DNA of 64,000 bases from CAVQWT01 sp963810815 (GTDB lineage Bacteria; Pseudomonadota; Gammaproteobacteria; Burkholderiales; Casimicrobiaceae): assembly GCA_963810815.1 (NCBI GenBank), contig CAWEPB010000007.1, positions 248,001 to 312,000 on the forward strand. Reading direction: 5' to 3'. Within the stretch, counting starts at the first letter, position 1. Every line of letters begins with the position of its first letter. Positions 1-8,804 of the stretch are shown here, piece by piece. The notes under the pieces were generated by a model. That model did not search any database. It was not told the DNA's origin and saw only the letters and a list, made by a program, of their open reading frames with translations. Made by a program: the position numbers and the translations under genes.

Positions 1-72
1 GCCCGGCCGGGCGCCGTCAACCCCAGCGCCGCGGTTCGCCGACCGGGCGCCGATCGATCGAGGAGCTTCGCC

Positions 73-465
73 ATGCCGTTGATCCGTTCGCTTGTCCCGA
101 CTCGTCCCGCCCCGGCCGGATGGGCGCTGGCCCTGGCTGTGGTCGCGGCGCTGGTGGTGGCCGTCCCCGCGTACGCCCACCACGGCTGGAGCGAGTACGA
201 CTCGAACCAGGCGCTGACGCTGACGGGCACCATCGAGGACTCGGGCTACGAGCACCCGCACGGCTTCATCAGGCTGGCGGTGCCGGGCAAGACCTGGACC
301 GCGGTGCTGGCGCCGCCGTCGCGGATGGAAGCGCGCGGCCTGGACAAGGCGCTGCTCAAGCCGGGGACGACGGCGACCGTCGTTGGCTACCCGAACCGCG
401 GCAAGCCCGAGGAAATGCGCGCCGAGCGCATCACCGTCGGCGGCAAGACCGTCGAGCTGCGCTGA
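73..465 (+). CDS. Exported DUF6152 family protein
   Basis: A small exported protein of 130 residues. Residues 1-35 form a signal peptide: basic start, long Ala/Val/Leu core, and a VPAYA end before the mature start HHGWSEYD. The His-His-Gly-Trp opening, the central YEHPHGFI and the predicted all-beta remainder are typical of DUF6152, a periplasmic family of unknown function. The ATG has AGGAG seven bases upstream. It is followed after 38 bp by a DUF6644-type membrane protein, so the two probably act together at the envelope. The histidine-rich mature N-terminus may bind metal, which is inference only. Confidence 0.75.
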   Translation: MPLIRSLVPTRPAPAGWALALAVVAALVVAVPAYAHHGWSEYDSNQALTLTGTIEDSGYEHPHGFIRLAVPGKTWTAVLAPPSRMEARGLDKALLKPGTTATVVGYPNRGKPEEMRAERITVGGKTVELR

Positions 466-503
466 CCGTGTTGACCACGATCCGCTGACCCGCGCCGGTT
501 CCC

Positions 504-974
504 GTGGTCGACCCCGCGTTCCTGCACCAGCTCGGCGCGCCGATCCGGCAGTCGCTGTGGCTGTTCCCGGCACTGGAGACGCTGCACATCCTGGGCTTCG
601 CGCTGCTCTACGGCTCGGTCGCCGTCGTCGACCTGAGGCTGATGGGGCTCGGTCGCGCGCTGCCGGTGTCGCGGCTCGCCGCGCACGCGCTGCCGTGGAC
701 GAAGGGGGCGTTCCTGCTGATCGTGCCCTCGGGGCTGACGATGTTCGTCGGCCACGTCGACGACTACCTGACGAGTCCCGTCTTCGGCGTCAAGATGGCC
801 CTGCTCGCCGCCGGCCTCGCCAACGCGGTCGCGCTTCATCGCGGGCCGCTTTCGGGCGTCGCCGCGTGGGATGTCGGCCTGCCACCGCCGCCGCGCGTCC
901 GCGTCGCCGCCGCGCTGTCGCTGCTGCTGTGGACCGGGGTCATCGTCTGCGGCCGCCTGATCGCCTATCTGTGA
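504..974 (+). CDS. DUF6644-like integral membrane protein
   Basis: A 156-residue, very hydrophobic protein with about four membrane segments (roughly residues 18-42, 62-82, 90-110 and 132-154). The stretch LETLHILGFALLYGS near the N-terminus resembles DUF6644 proteins, which often sit beside DUF6152 genes as here. The start is GTG; no better start lies upstream. Only seven bases separate it from the next gene, so it is likely co-transcribed with its neighbours. No catalytic motif is visible and the function is unknown. Confidence 0.65.
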   Translation: MVDPAFLHQLGAPIRQSLWLFPALETLHILGFALLYGSVAVVDLRLMGLGRALPVSRLAAHALPWTKGAFLLIVPSGLTMFVGHVDDYLTSPVFGVKMALLAAGLANAVALHRGPLSGVAAWDVGLPPPPRVRVAAALSLLLWTGVIVCGRLIAYL

Positions 975-981
975 GGATGCC

Positions 982-1416
982 ATGAGCCTTCGCCCCGAAA
1001 TCGACGTGACGAGTTTGAACCGGCGCGGCATCGGACGGCTGCCGGGCCTCGTCGGCTTCCGCGTCATGGCGCTGGAGCAGGGCATGCTGGTGGCCGAGCT
1101 CGACGTGCGGCACGACCTGCTCGCGCCCAACGGCTTCCTGCACGCGGCGACCGTGATCGCGCTCGCCGACACGGCCTGCGGCTTCGGCTGCATCGCGCAC
1201 CTGCCGAAGGGCGCGGACAACTTCACCACCGTCGAGCTCAAGACCAACTTCCTCGGCACCGCGCGCGACGGCACGATCGCCTGCGTCGCGCGGCCGGCGC
1301 ACCTCGGCAACACGACGCAGGTATGGGATGCGGTCGTCTCGCGCCGCGTCGACGGCCGCACCATCGCGCTGTTCCGCTGCACGCAGATGGTGCTGTGGCC
1401 GAAGGCCGGGGCCTGA
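982..1416 (+). CDS. PaaI-family hotdog thioesterase
   Basis: A 144-residue single hotdog domain. The stretch NGFLHAATVIALADTACGFG (about residues 50-69) corresponds to the central helix of PaaI-like acyl-CoA thioesterases, with the conserved Asp in LADTA. It is followed by the FTTVELKTNFLG strand and the C-terminal strands. Such enzymes hydrolyse acyl-CoA or aryl-CoA thioesters in the cytoplasm, often to recover CoA from dead-end intermediates. The usual HGG before the helix is changed to LHAA, so substrate preference cannot be predicted. The ATG lies seven bases after the preceding gene and ends a three-gene run. Confidence 0.8.
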   Translation: MSLRPEIDVTSLNRRGIGRLPGLVGFRVMALEQGMLVAELDVRHDLLAPNGFLHAATVIALADTACGFGCIAHLPKGADNFTTVELKTNFLGTARDGTIACVARPAHLGNTTQVWDAVVSRRVDGRTIALFRCTQMVLWPKAGA

Positions 1417-1593
1417 TCGCCGCGCCGTCAGTCCGTCCGGGCGCTCGGCCGTCCGGCCGATAGGCGCGGCCGCGGCGCGGCCCTACAGTGGCTTCGTCCG
1501 CGGGCCGCTGCCCGCTCTGCGCGGTTCGCCCGGCCACCCCTCCGCCGGCTCGCGCGGGCGGCGTCCCGCGGATGTTTCCGTCGCGATCGCGCC

Positions 1594-4083
1594 ATGCTCC
1601 CGTTTGCCGTGCTCCCGTCCGCCCTGCTCCCGTCGGCCCTGCTGGCGTTCTCCGCCGGCGTCGTGCTGCTGCAGTTCCAGCCGGCGCTGCCGCCGCACGG
1701 GCCGTGGCTCGCCGGCGCTGCCGCCGCACTGGTCATCGGCCGGGTGCTGCGAGGCGGCCGCGCCCGCGGTGCCGGGGCCGTGGTCGCGCTTGCCGGTCTG
1801 GGTGCGCTGGGCTTCGGCTACGCGGCGTGGCGGGCGGAGGTCCGTCTCGCCGACTCGCTGCCGCCCGAATGGGAGGGCGAGGACATCGCGATCACCGGTG
1901 TCGTCGACGATCTGCCGCTCGCCGGACCGCGGGGCACCCGCTTCGCCTTCGCGGTCGAGACGGTCGGCACCGCGGGGGCGGTCGTGCCCGCCCGCCTCGC
2001 GCTCACCTGGTACCGGCAGGCGCTGCGGGGCGGCCCGGTCGATACCGTGCCCGAGCTCGCTCCCGGAGAGCGCTGGCGGCTGGTCGTGCGGCTGAAACGC
2101 CCGCACGGCAACGTCAACCCGGGCGGGTTCGACGTCGAGGCCTGGCTGCTCGAGCAAAACCTGCGGGCGACCGGCTACATCCGGACCGACGAGGCGAACG
2201 TCCGCGTCGACGCCTTCGCCGGTCGCGTGTCCGACCACGTGCAGCGCGTCCGCGCCGCCGTGCGGACGCGCATCGGCGCGGCGCTCGCCGGCGCGCCGTA
2301 CGCCGGCGTGATCGTCGCGCTGGCGATCGGCGAACAGCGCGCCATTCCGGACCGGCAGTGGCAGGTGTTCAACCGGACCGGGATCGGCCACCTGATCAGC
2401 ATCTCCGGGCTGCACGTCACGGCCTTCGCGGCGCTGGCGGGGGCGCTGGCGCTCGCGCTCGCGCGCCGCAGCGCGCGGCTGACGTCGCGGGTGCCGGCGC
2501 ACCGCGTCGCCGCGCTCGTCGGCACGCTGGCCGCGGCCGCGTACGTGCTGCTCGCCGGCGCCCAGGTGCCCGCGGTGCGCACGCTGCTGATGGTCGCGGT
2601 GGCCGCCGCGGGGTTGTGGCTGGCGCGGCCAGGCAGCGCGTCGCTGGTCTGGCTGTGGGCGCTGGTCGCGGTGCTGCTGTGGGATCCCTGGGCGGCGCTG
2701 GGGCCCGGCTTCTGGCTGTCGTTCGGCGCCGTCGGCCTGCTGCTCTACGCCGGCGCCGGCCGGCTCGCCGCGGCCCCCGCGGCGTCGTGGGGCGAGCGCG
2801 TCGGTGGTGCGCTGGCCGCGGCGGGGCGCACGCAGGCGCTGGTGACGATCGGCCTGGTGCCGCTGTCGCTGGCGCTGTTCCAGCAGGTGTCGCTGGTGTC
2901 GCCGGTCGCCAACGCGTTCGCCATTCCGGTCGTCACCTTTGCCGTCGTTCCGCTGGCGCTGATCGGCATCGTCGTGCCGCTCGCGGCGCCGTGGCAGGCC
3001 GCACACGCGGTGTTCGCCGCGCTGATGGTGCCGCTGGAGGCGCTGTCCGCGCTGCCCGGCGCGGTGTGGCAGCAGCATTCGCCGCCGGCCTGGACCGTCG
3101 CCGTCGCGGTGGCGGGCGTCGCGTGGATCGCGGCGCCGCGCGGCATCCCCGGACGTGCGGCGGCGCCGCTCCTGTTCCTGCCGCTGTTCGCGCTGCGGCC
3201 GGACGCGCCCGCGCCGGGCAGCTTCGTGCTCACCGTGCTGGACGTCGGCCAGGGGCTGGCCGCGGTCGTGCGCACGCACGCCCACGCGCTCGTCTACGAC
3301 ACCGGACCGCGCTACACCGACGACGCCGACGCCGGCGGGCGCATCGTCGCGCCGTACCTGCGCACCACCGGCGTGCGCACGCTGGACACGCTGGTCGTCT
3401 CGCACCTCGACACCGACCACAGCGGCGGTGCGCGGACGCTGCTGCAGACGGTGCCGGTTCGCGACCTCACGACCTCGGTGGCGGCGGACGCCGGCGTGCT
3501 GGGCAATGGCGTCGTCGCGACCGAAGGCGACGTCGAGCGCGAGGCGCGCGCCGACGGCATCGCGCACCGTCGCTGCGAGCGTGGCCAGCGCTGGGAATGG
3601 GACGGCGTGCGCTTCGAGGTGCTGCACCCGCCGGCCTCGTACTACACGCTGCCGCGGATGAAGACCAACGACCTGTCCTGCGTCATCCGCGTGACCTCGG
3701 GCGAGGGCCGCGCGCTGCTGACCGGCGACATCGAGGTGCGGAGCGAGATCGAATTGTTGCGGCACGACCCCGGGGCGCTGCGGGCGGAGGTGCTGGTGGT
3801 GCCGCACCACGGTTCGATCAGCTCGTCCACCGCGGCCTTCATCGGTGCCGTTGCACCGGATGCGGCGGTGTTCACGCCGGGATACCGGAACCGTTTCGGC
3901 CACCCGCGCCCGGAAGTCGTCGCGCGCTACGAGCAGTACGGCGCGAGCCTGCATCGCACCGATCGCGACGGCGCGCTGACGTTCGATTTCGCGCCGGGCG
4001 CCGGCCGGACGCCGCGCGCCGAGCGCGTGCATGCGGCGCGCTACTGGCGCGAAGGCGCGCCCGCGGCCTCGCCGCTCGACTGA
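1594..4083 (+). CDS. comEC: ComEC/Rec2 DNA uptake channel
   Basis: An 829-residue inner-membrane protein of the length usual for ComEC. After N-terminal membrane segments and a soluble OB-like region, the competence signature RTGIGHLISISGLHVT lies near residues 262-277, followed by a bundle of membrane helices to about residue 530. The C-terminal third is a metallo-beta-lactamase-like domain: LDVGQG near 548, SHLDTDHSGG near 602, LLTGDIE near 709 and PHHGS near 735. The HxDxDH metal site is intact. ComEC forms the channel through which single-stranded DNA enters during natural transformation. No other competence gene is present in the window. Confidence 0.93.
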   Translation: MLPFAVLPSALLPSALLAFSAGVVLLQFQPALPPHGPWLAGAAAALVIGRVLRGGRARGAGAVVALAGLGALGFGYAAWRAEVRLADSLPPEWEGEDIAITGVVDDLPLAGPRGTRFAFAVETVGTAGAVVPARLALTWYRQALRGGPVDTVPELAPGERWRLVVRLKRPHGNVNPGGFDVEAWLLEQNLRATGYIRTDEANVRVDAFAGRVSDHVQRVRAAVRTRIGAALAGAPYAGVIVALAIGEQRAIPDRQWQVFNRTGIGHLISISGLHVTAFAALAGALALALARRSARLTSRVPAHRVAALVGTLAAAAYVLLAGAQVPAVRTLLMVAVAAAGLWLARPGSASLVWLWALVAVLLWDPWAALGPGFWLSFGAVGLLLYAGAGRLAAAPAASWGERVGGALAAAGRTQALVTIGLVPLSLALFQQVSLVSPVANAFAIPVVTFAVVPLALIGIVVPLAAPWQAAHAVFAALMVPLEALSALPGAVWQQHSPPAWTVAVAVAGVAWIAAPRGIPGRAAAPLLFLPLFALRPDAPAPGSFVLTVLDVGQGLAAVVRTHAHALVYDTGPRYTDDADAGGRIVAPYLRTTGVRTLDTLVVSHLDTDHSGGARTLLQTVPVRDLTTSVAADAGVLGNGVVATEGDVEREARADGIAHRRCERGQRWEWDGVRFEVLHPPASYYTLPRMKTNDLSCVIRVTSGEGRALLTGDIEVRSEIELLRHDPGALRAEVLVVPHHGSISSSTAAFIGAVAPDAAVFTPGYRNRFGHPRPEVVARYEQYGASLHRTDRDGALTFDFAPGAGRTPRAERVHAARYWREGAPAASPLD

Positions 4084-4112
4084 TCCCGGCGCGCCCCGTA
4101 GACTCCACGCTG

Positions 4113-5307
4113 ATGATCCCCTTGCGCGAAACCCGCCGCTGCACCGTGCCCCGGGGGCGCCTGTCGCCGTGGCGCGCGGCGGCGGCGCTGGCCGCGGCGA
4201 TCGCGCTTTCCGCGCCGGCCGCGGCGCAGGAGAAGAAGGCGGACGGACCGCCCGAAGTGACCGTCTCGGTGGCGGTCGGACCGGCGTTCCCGCTCGGGGC
4301 GGCGGCGCAACGCTGGGCGGAGCTGATCACCGAGCGCGTCGACAAGGCGTTCGTCGCGCGACTCCACCCCGGCGCCACGCTGGCGCAGCGCGATCCCGCG
4401 CGCGAGTTCGCCGCCTTGCCGGCTGGCAAGGCGGACCTCGCCGTCGGATCGGCGCTGCAGTGGTCGCTGCAGTTGCCGGCCCTCGGTGTCTACTGCCTGC
4501 CGTGGCTCGCGCCGGGGACGAAGGAGATCGAAGCGCTCACCGCCGACGCGGCGCTGACGGCGGCGCTCGCGGCGAAGCTCGACGCAGCCGGCGTCACGCT
4601 GGTGGCGGTGGCGCCGCTGGGCTGGCGCGCGCTGGCGACCACCGCGCGCGCGATCAACGGCCCCGACGACCTGAAGGGCCTTCGCCTCCGCGTCGCGCCG
4701 CTGCCGCTGCTGCGCGACGTCGTGCTCGCCCTCGAGGCCGCGCCGCAGTCGATGGGCTTCGCCGATGCGCAGGCCGCGTTCGCGCGGGGGACGCTCGACG
4801 GGCAGGAGGCGATGCCGACCGTGCTCGCGGCGACCCGGATCGACGCGGCGGGACAGAAGCACGTCGCCGACTGGCGCGCGGTGGCCGACGTCATGGTGTT
4901 CGCGGTGCGCAACGAGCTGTGGCAGCGCTGGCCGGAAGCCACCACGGGCGACGGTGCGCGCGGCGGCGGGCGAGGCCATCCGCGCCGCCGCGGCGCCTGC
5001 GCGCGAGGACGCGGCGCTGATGCAGCTCGCGCAAGGCGGCATCGCGGTCGTGCGGACCACGGCGGCGGGCCACGCGGCGTTTCGCGCTGCGACGCGCGCT
5101 GCGGACACGCGGTGGCGGGAGGCGATCGGCGCCGACATCGTGGCGCTGGCCGAGCAGGCGCTCGGGGCCGGAGGAGCGGTGCCGGCCGGAGTCGTCGCGC
5201 CCGCGACGGCCGTTCCGCCCGCATCCGGAGCCGCGCAGCCAGCCGAAGCTCCGCCGCCAACGGAAGCCTCCCCGTCGACCGAAGCTCCCGCACCCGTCGC
5301 CCGCTAG
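4113..5307 (+). CDS. TRAP DctP-family binding protein, frameshifted
   Basis: A periplasmic binding protein of the TRAP DctP family, broken by one extra base near 4942-4955. The first frame starts at ATG 4113 with a signal peptide ending APAAAQ. It carries PDDLKGLRLRVAP, where the second Arg aligns with the conserved substrate-carboxylate Arg, and ARGTLDGQEAMPTVL. After AVRNELWQRWPEAT it loses sense, and the family sequence resumes one frame on with ATVRAAAGEAIRAA and ends at 5307 in a Pro/Ala tail. Removing one base from the ACCACGGG stretch restores an intact protein. It lies 30 bp after comEC and no permease gene adjoins it, so it is an orphan binding protein. The substrate is unknown. Confidence 0.7.
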
Positions 5308-5332
5308 CGCCCCGGCGGAGACGGCGCCCCGC

Positions 5333-6307
5333 CTATCGCCGGTGGCGGCCCAGCCGCACCGCGGTTTCGCCGACCTTCGGCCGTCGCGTGGGCATGATCA
5401 GCACGCAATGATCGTAGGGCGTGCGGACCTCGGCGTCGCCGTCCCGGGCCAGCAGCGTGCCGGCGGCGGGGACGGTGGCCAGGCCCTGCACCGGCAGCGC
5501 GAACGCGAAGCGGTCGCTGTGGATGGTGACGGCCGCGGTCACTTCGATCACCTGCTGCAGCGGGCGCGGCGCCGGATCGAGGTGCGCGTCCAGGAAGGCC
5601 GGGTCGACCATGCCGAAATGGCGGAGGAAGCGCAGCGTCGCCTGCCGCGCGATCTCCGGCGCGGCTTTCTCCCAGTGCTGGCCGCATTCGATCAGGAGGG
5701 CGTTGCGCGGGTCGTCCGGCGCGTCGAAGTGCGCGTAGTCGCGCAACCGCCGACCGGCCGAGTGTCCCTCGTCGATGACGATGTGCTCGGGGTAGCCGAG
5801 CGCCAGCGCCAGTTCCAGACCCTTCGGCCGGCGACCCGCCAGTGACAGCGGCGGGCAGGGATCGGTCATCGAGTGCAGGTCGAGCAGGTAATCGGCCCGA
5901 TCGTAGACCGGACGCAGCGTGCGCGCGCGGCCGAGGTCGACCGAATCGCGCGGCCCGTCGAGCACCTCGGCGGTCCACAGCCGGTTGAAGTCCTCATCGA
6001 CGCACCGCGACGCGAACGGGTCGCTGTGGTCGAACGCGTGGTACGCGGCGATGTTGGCGAAGACGATCGTCATGGTTCCGCGCAGCGGGCGGAATTTCTC
6101 GCGCAGCAGCCAGTCCAGCACGATGGCGCCGCAGACCTCGTTGCCGTGCGTCAGGGCCTGCAGCACGACGTGCGGGCCGTCCGCCTTCCCCGGGAACGTC
6201 CACGCGTAGGGGACGCCGGCGTTGCCCGCCGCCCAGCGGTCGAGATCCGGAAAGTCGATCTCGATCGCCGGCGTAGGCGGCGTCGCCGAGGTCGTCGGCT
6301 CGTTCAT
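5333..6307 (-). CDS. Succinylglutamate desuccinylase/aspartoacylase-like M14 hydrolase
   Basis: A 324-residue zinc amidohydrolase of the AstE/AspA group. The zinc-site motif THGNEVCGA (HxxE) lies near residue 52, DEDFNRLW near 103, and the third zinc ligand is in LDLHSMTDPCPP near 143. A glutamate in LLIECGQHWE is the likely catalytic base. The family cleaves N-acyl amino acids such as N-succinylglutamate or N-acetylaspartate; the exact substrate is not determined. Its ATG overlaps the TGA of the ArgE-like gene upstream (ATGA, 6304-6307), so the two deacylases are translationally coupled and probably act on related N-acylated substrates. Confidence 0.82.
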   Translation of the reverse strand: MNEPTTSATPPTPAIEIDFPDLDRWAAGNAGVPYAWTFPGKADGPHVVLQALTHGNEVCGAIVLDWLLREKFRPLRGTMTIVFANIAAYHAFDHSDPFASRCVDEDFNRLWTAEVLDGPRDSVDLGRARTLRPVYDRADYLLDLHSMTDPCPPLSLAGRRPKGLELALALGYPEHIVIDEGHSAGRRLRDYAHFDAPDDPRNALLIECGQHWEKAAPEIARQATLRFLRHFGMVDPAFLDAHLDPAPRPLQQVIEVTAAVTIHSDRFAFALPVQGLATVPAAGTLLARDGDAEVRTPYDHCVLIMPTRRPKVGETAVRLGRHRR

Positions 6308-7518
6308 TCGGGGCAACAGACGCGGTCGGCCAGTCGGCGCATGAACGCCTCGCAGCGCGCGAGCTGCTCGACGGCGACCCATTCGTTCGGCTGGTGCGCC
6401 TGGGCGATGTGCCCGGGGCCGCAGATGATCGTCGGCACGCCGGCGTTGTGGAACAGGCTCGCCTCGGTGCCGAACGACACCTTGCCGTGGTCGTGCGCAC
6501 CGTTGCAGTGATGCCCGAGCGCCGCGATGGCGCTGTCGCCGCCGGTGTCGAATCCGGGCAGCGACGACAGCGCGTCGAACTCGATCCAAGTGTCCGGGGC
6601 GACGCGGTGCATGTCCGGCAGGAACGATTCCGCGTGCGCCCTGACCTCGGCGAAGAAGGCGTCCGGGTCGTCGAACGGCAGGTGCCGGATCTCGAAGTCG
6701 AACTGGCAGTCGCGCGGGATGATGTTGACCGCGGTGCCGCCGCGGATCACGCCGGTGTGCACCGTGGTGAACGGGACGTCGTAGGCGTCGTCGAAGCCGC
6801 CGCGGTCGCGGAATGCGCGGGCCTTCTGCGTCAGGAAGGCGACGATCTCGCAGGCGATCTGGACCGCGTTCACCCCCTGCGGCGTCAGCGACGAATGCGC
6901 CTCGAAGCCGCGCACGCGGCAGCGCCACGCCTTCTTGCCCTTGTGCGCGACGACGACCTGCATGCCGGTCGGCTCGCCGACGATGCAGCCGGCAGGCGCG
7001 ATGCCCTGCGCGAGGATGCCGGCGATCAGGCGGTGCACGCCGATGCAGCCGACCTCCTCGTCGTACGACAGCGCGAAGTGCAGCGGCTGCTTCAATCCGC
7101 GCCGGAGGAACTCGGGGACGAACGCGAGCCCGATCGCGGAGAAGCTCTTCATGTCGGTGACGCCGCGGCCGTAGACGCGGTCGCCGGCGGGCGTCGCGGT
7201 GAACGGGTCGGTGTTCCACGGCTGCCCGTCGACCGGAACGACGTCGGTGTGTCCGGACAGCACGATGCCGCCGCGCGTGGCGTTGCCGTCGCGCGCCGGC
7301 AGCGTCGCGAACAGGTTGGCCTTGCGCCGCTCGTCGTCGAAGGTCAGCGTCGACTCGACGCCGTGGCCCGCGAGCCAGTCGCGCACCCAGTGGATCAGGG
7401 CCAGGTTCGAATCGCGGCTGGTCGTGTCGTAGGCGATCAGCGTGCGGATCAGCTCCCACGCCGCGAGGTCTTCGGCGCGGGCGGGAACGACGGCATCGAG
7501 CGTGGCGGGGGCATTCAT
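6304..7518 (-). CDS. argE: ArgE-type acetylornithine deacetylase (M20)
   Basis: A 404-residue M20 metallopeptidase-like deacetylase. Zinc-site motifs are in order: SGHTDVVPVDGQPW (first His and Asp), GRGVTDMK (bridging Asp), YDEEVGCIG (catalytic Glu and Glu ligand), a dimerisation-domain segment around HTGVIRGGTAVN, and a late GPGHIAQAHQPNEW bearing the last His. This matches ArgE, which removes acetyl from N-acetylornithine in arginine synthesis, although close paralogues act on other N-acyl amino acids. The ATG at 7518 is preceded by GAGGAG at good spacing, so I prefer it to an in-frame ATG 54 bases upstream. The downstream gene overlaps by ATGA. Confidence 0.85.
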   Translation of the reverse strand: MNAPATLDAVVPARAEDLAAWELIRTLIAYDTTSRDSNLALIHWVRDWLAGHGVESTLTFDDERRKANLFATLPARDGNATRGGIVLSGHTDVVPVDGQPWNTDPFTATPAGDRVYGRGVTDMKSFSAIGLAFVPEFLRRGLKQPLHFALSYDEEVGCIGVHRLIAGILAQGIAPAGCIVGEPTGMQVVVAHKGKKAWRCRVRGFEAHSSLTPQGVNAVQIACEIVAFLTQKARAFRDRGGFDDAYDVPFTTVHTGVIRGGTAVNIIPRDCQFDFEIRHLPFDDPDAFFAEVRAHAESFLPDMHRVAPDTWIEFDALSSLPGFDTGGDSAIAALGHHCNGAHDHGKVSFGTEASLFHNAGVPTIICGPGHIAQAHQPNEWVAVEQLARCEAFMRRLADRVCCPE

Positions 7519-7660
7519 CGGGAACTCCTCGCGCCGGGCCGGAGGAGGGGCGCCGCCGGCGCGTTCGGGCAAGAGCGGAAACGTACCACGGCTCGGCGCC
7601 CGCGGGCAAAGGGATGCCCGCCGACAGTCGAGGGGGATGGCAGCCCGCGCGGGGCCGGGC

Positions 7661-8113
7661 TCAGGACGGCGGCAGCGACCGGAAGATGCAGGCGAATGCC
7701 GCGTCGTTGGACGAGCCCGGCCCGAGGAACGACTCCAGCGATTGCCGGTACGCGGCGCGCGACAGGTTGCCGGCGTAGAAGCGCGACGACACGTCGAGGA
7801 AATACGAATACTTGTCGTCGCCCATCGCGTTCTGCCGGATCGAGCGTCCGATGTCGACGTCGCCGATCATCAGCGGCTGGCAGGTCGCGGCGACGGTGTC
7901 GAGCCAGCCGTTGAACCCGGTCGCCTGCGTGTTCTTCCAGGCCTCGGGGGCGCAGCCGGCGACGCAGACGCCCAGGGCGATGGCGAGGGCAAGGCCCGCG
8001 ATCCTGCCCGCGGTGGCGAACGATCGCGGAGAACGCCGGGCGGAACTCCGATCGCAGCGCTCGGCAACGTGCGGGTGCGGGAGGAACGTCACGGCAAGCC
8101 ATGGCGCCAGCAT
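7661..8113 (-). CDS. Putative lipoprotein, unknown function
   Basis: A hypothetical protein whose hydrophobic segment ends with a lipobox-like VCVAGC, after which the mature chain begins CAPEAWKNTQATGFNGW. With the ATG at 8113 the Cys is at residue 53, too far in for a normal lipoprotein signal, so translation may begin at an unrecognised internal start. The mature part of about 98 residues holds two further cysteines (TCQPL and FACIF) that could form a disulphide. I do not recognise the family. It lies between the argE-like gene and a second exported protein on the same strand. Confidence 0.5.
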   Translation of the reverse strand: MLAPWLAVTFLPHPHVAERCDRSSARRSPRSFATAGRIAGLALAIALGVCVAGCAPEAWKNTQATGFNGWLDTVAATCQPLMIGDVDIGRSIRQNAMGDDKYSYFLDVSSRFYAGNLSRAAYRQSLESFLGPGSSNDAAFACIFRSLPPS

Positions 8114-8122
8114 ACCGCGAAT

Positions 8123-8146
8123 CGGGCGCCGGTCGGACGGCGCCCG
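8123..8146 (-). terminator. Possible hairpin after the secreted Pro-rich gene
   Basis: A perfect 8-bp stem (CGGGCGCC at 8123-8130 pairing with GGCGCCCG at 8139-8146) lies ten bases beyond the stop codon of the 8156-8608 gene. No T-run follows on the minus strand, so it may be a weak terminator or only a processing site. Confidence 0.35.
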
Positions 8147-8155
8147 GCGGTCAGG

Positions 8156-8608
8156 TCAGTACTGCCACGAACGACGCATCGGCGGCGCCATGACCGGCGC
8201 GACGACGACCGGCCGGCGGACGATCACCCGGGGAGCCGCGATGACGGGTCGCCAGACCGGACCGGCCGGGGCGAAGCCTGGGCCCGCGACCGGGACGAAC
8301 ACCGGGGCGAAGGCCGGGTCGACGAACCCGGGACCCCAGACCGGCGCCGGGCGGAAAACCACCGGCGCGGGGACGAACCGCGGCGCCCAGTGCTGACGCG
8401 GATGCCGGACCACCGGGCCCCAGCCGACGGGCGCGACGACGACAGGGGCGGCGGCGAAGCCCACGCCGAACCCGGGTTGGCCGGCGGAAACGGCGAACCC
8501 GGGGCCGCCCACGGTGACGTTCCAGGCGACGTTTCCGGCGGCGGCCGGAGCGGAGAAGGCGATGCCGGCGACGACGGTCGCGGTGGCGACGGCGATGGTA
8601 CGGAACAT
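8156..8608 (-). CDS. Secreted Pro/Val/Gly-rich low-complexity protein
   Basis: A 150-residue exported protein with a clear signal peptide (MFRTIAVATATVVAGIAFSAPAAAG). The mature part is almost free of charged residues and consists of repeating Pro-Val-Gly-Phe-Ala stretches such as FAPVFVPVAGPGFAPAGPVW, ending in a basic tail. Similar low-complexity proteins are found near envelope genes in betaproteobacteria, but I cannot assign a function. The ATG has AGGAGGTCCC upstream (8610-8619 region, minus strand). It is probably surface-associated or periplasmic, which is inference. Confidence 0.6.
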   Translation of the reverse strand: MFRTIAVATATVVAGIAFSAPAAAGNVAWNVTVGGPGFAVSAGQPGFGVGFAAAPVVVAPVGWGPVVRHPRQHWAPRFVPAPVVFRPAPVWGPGFVDPAFAPVFVPVAGPGFAPAGPVWRPVIAAPRVIVRRPVVVAPVMAPPMRRSWQY

Positions 8609-8804
8609 GGGACCTCCTGGAACGGGATCGGGGGCGACTCGCTACCGACAACGGTCGCCCGCCGGAACCCGTTGACGCCGTTACAAATGGAATCGACCGG
8701 CGTGTCGGCCGCGTGGATTGCGCTATCCTTGCCTGTCGTCCGATGCCGGACGCGGTGTCCGCCGCGGTTCGCCCGGCCGCCCGTTCCGTTTCCAGGGGGA
8801 ATAC

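Noticed and set aside
1483..4032. Long minus-strand open frame opposite comEC (849 codons)
   Set aside because: Its translation is Arg/His/Gly-rich without any domain, while comEC on the plus strand has all family motifs. High GC content produces such shadow frames.
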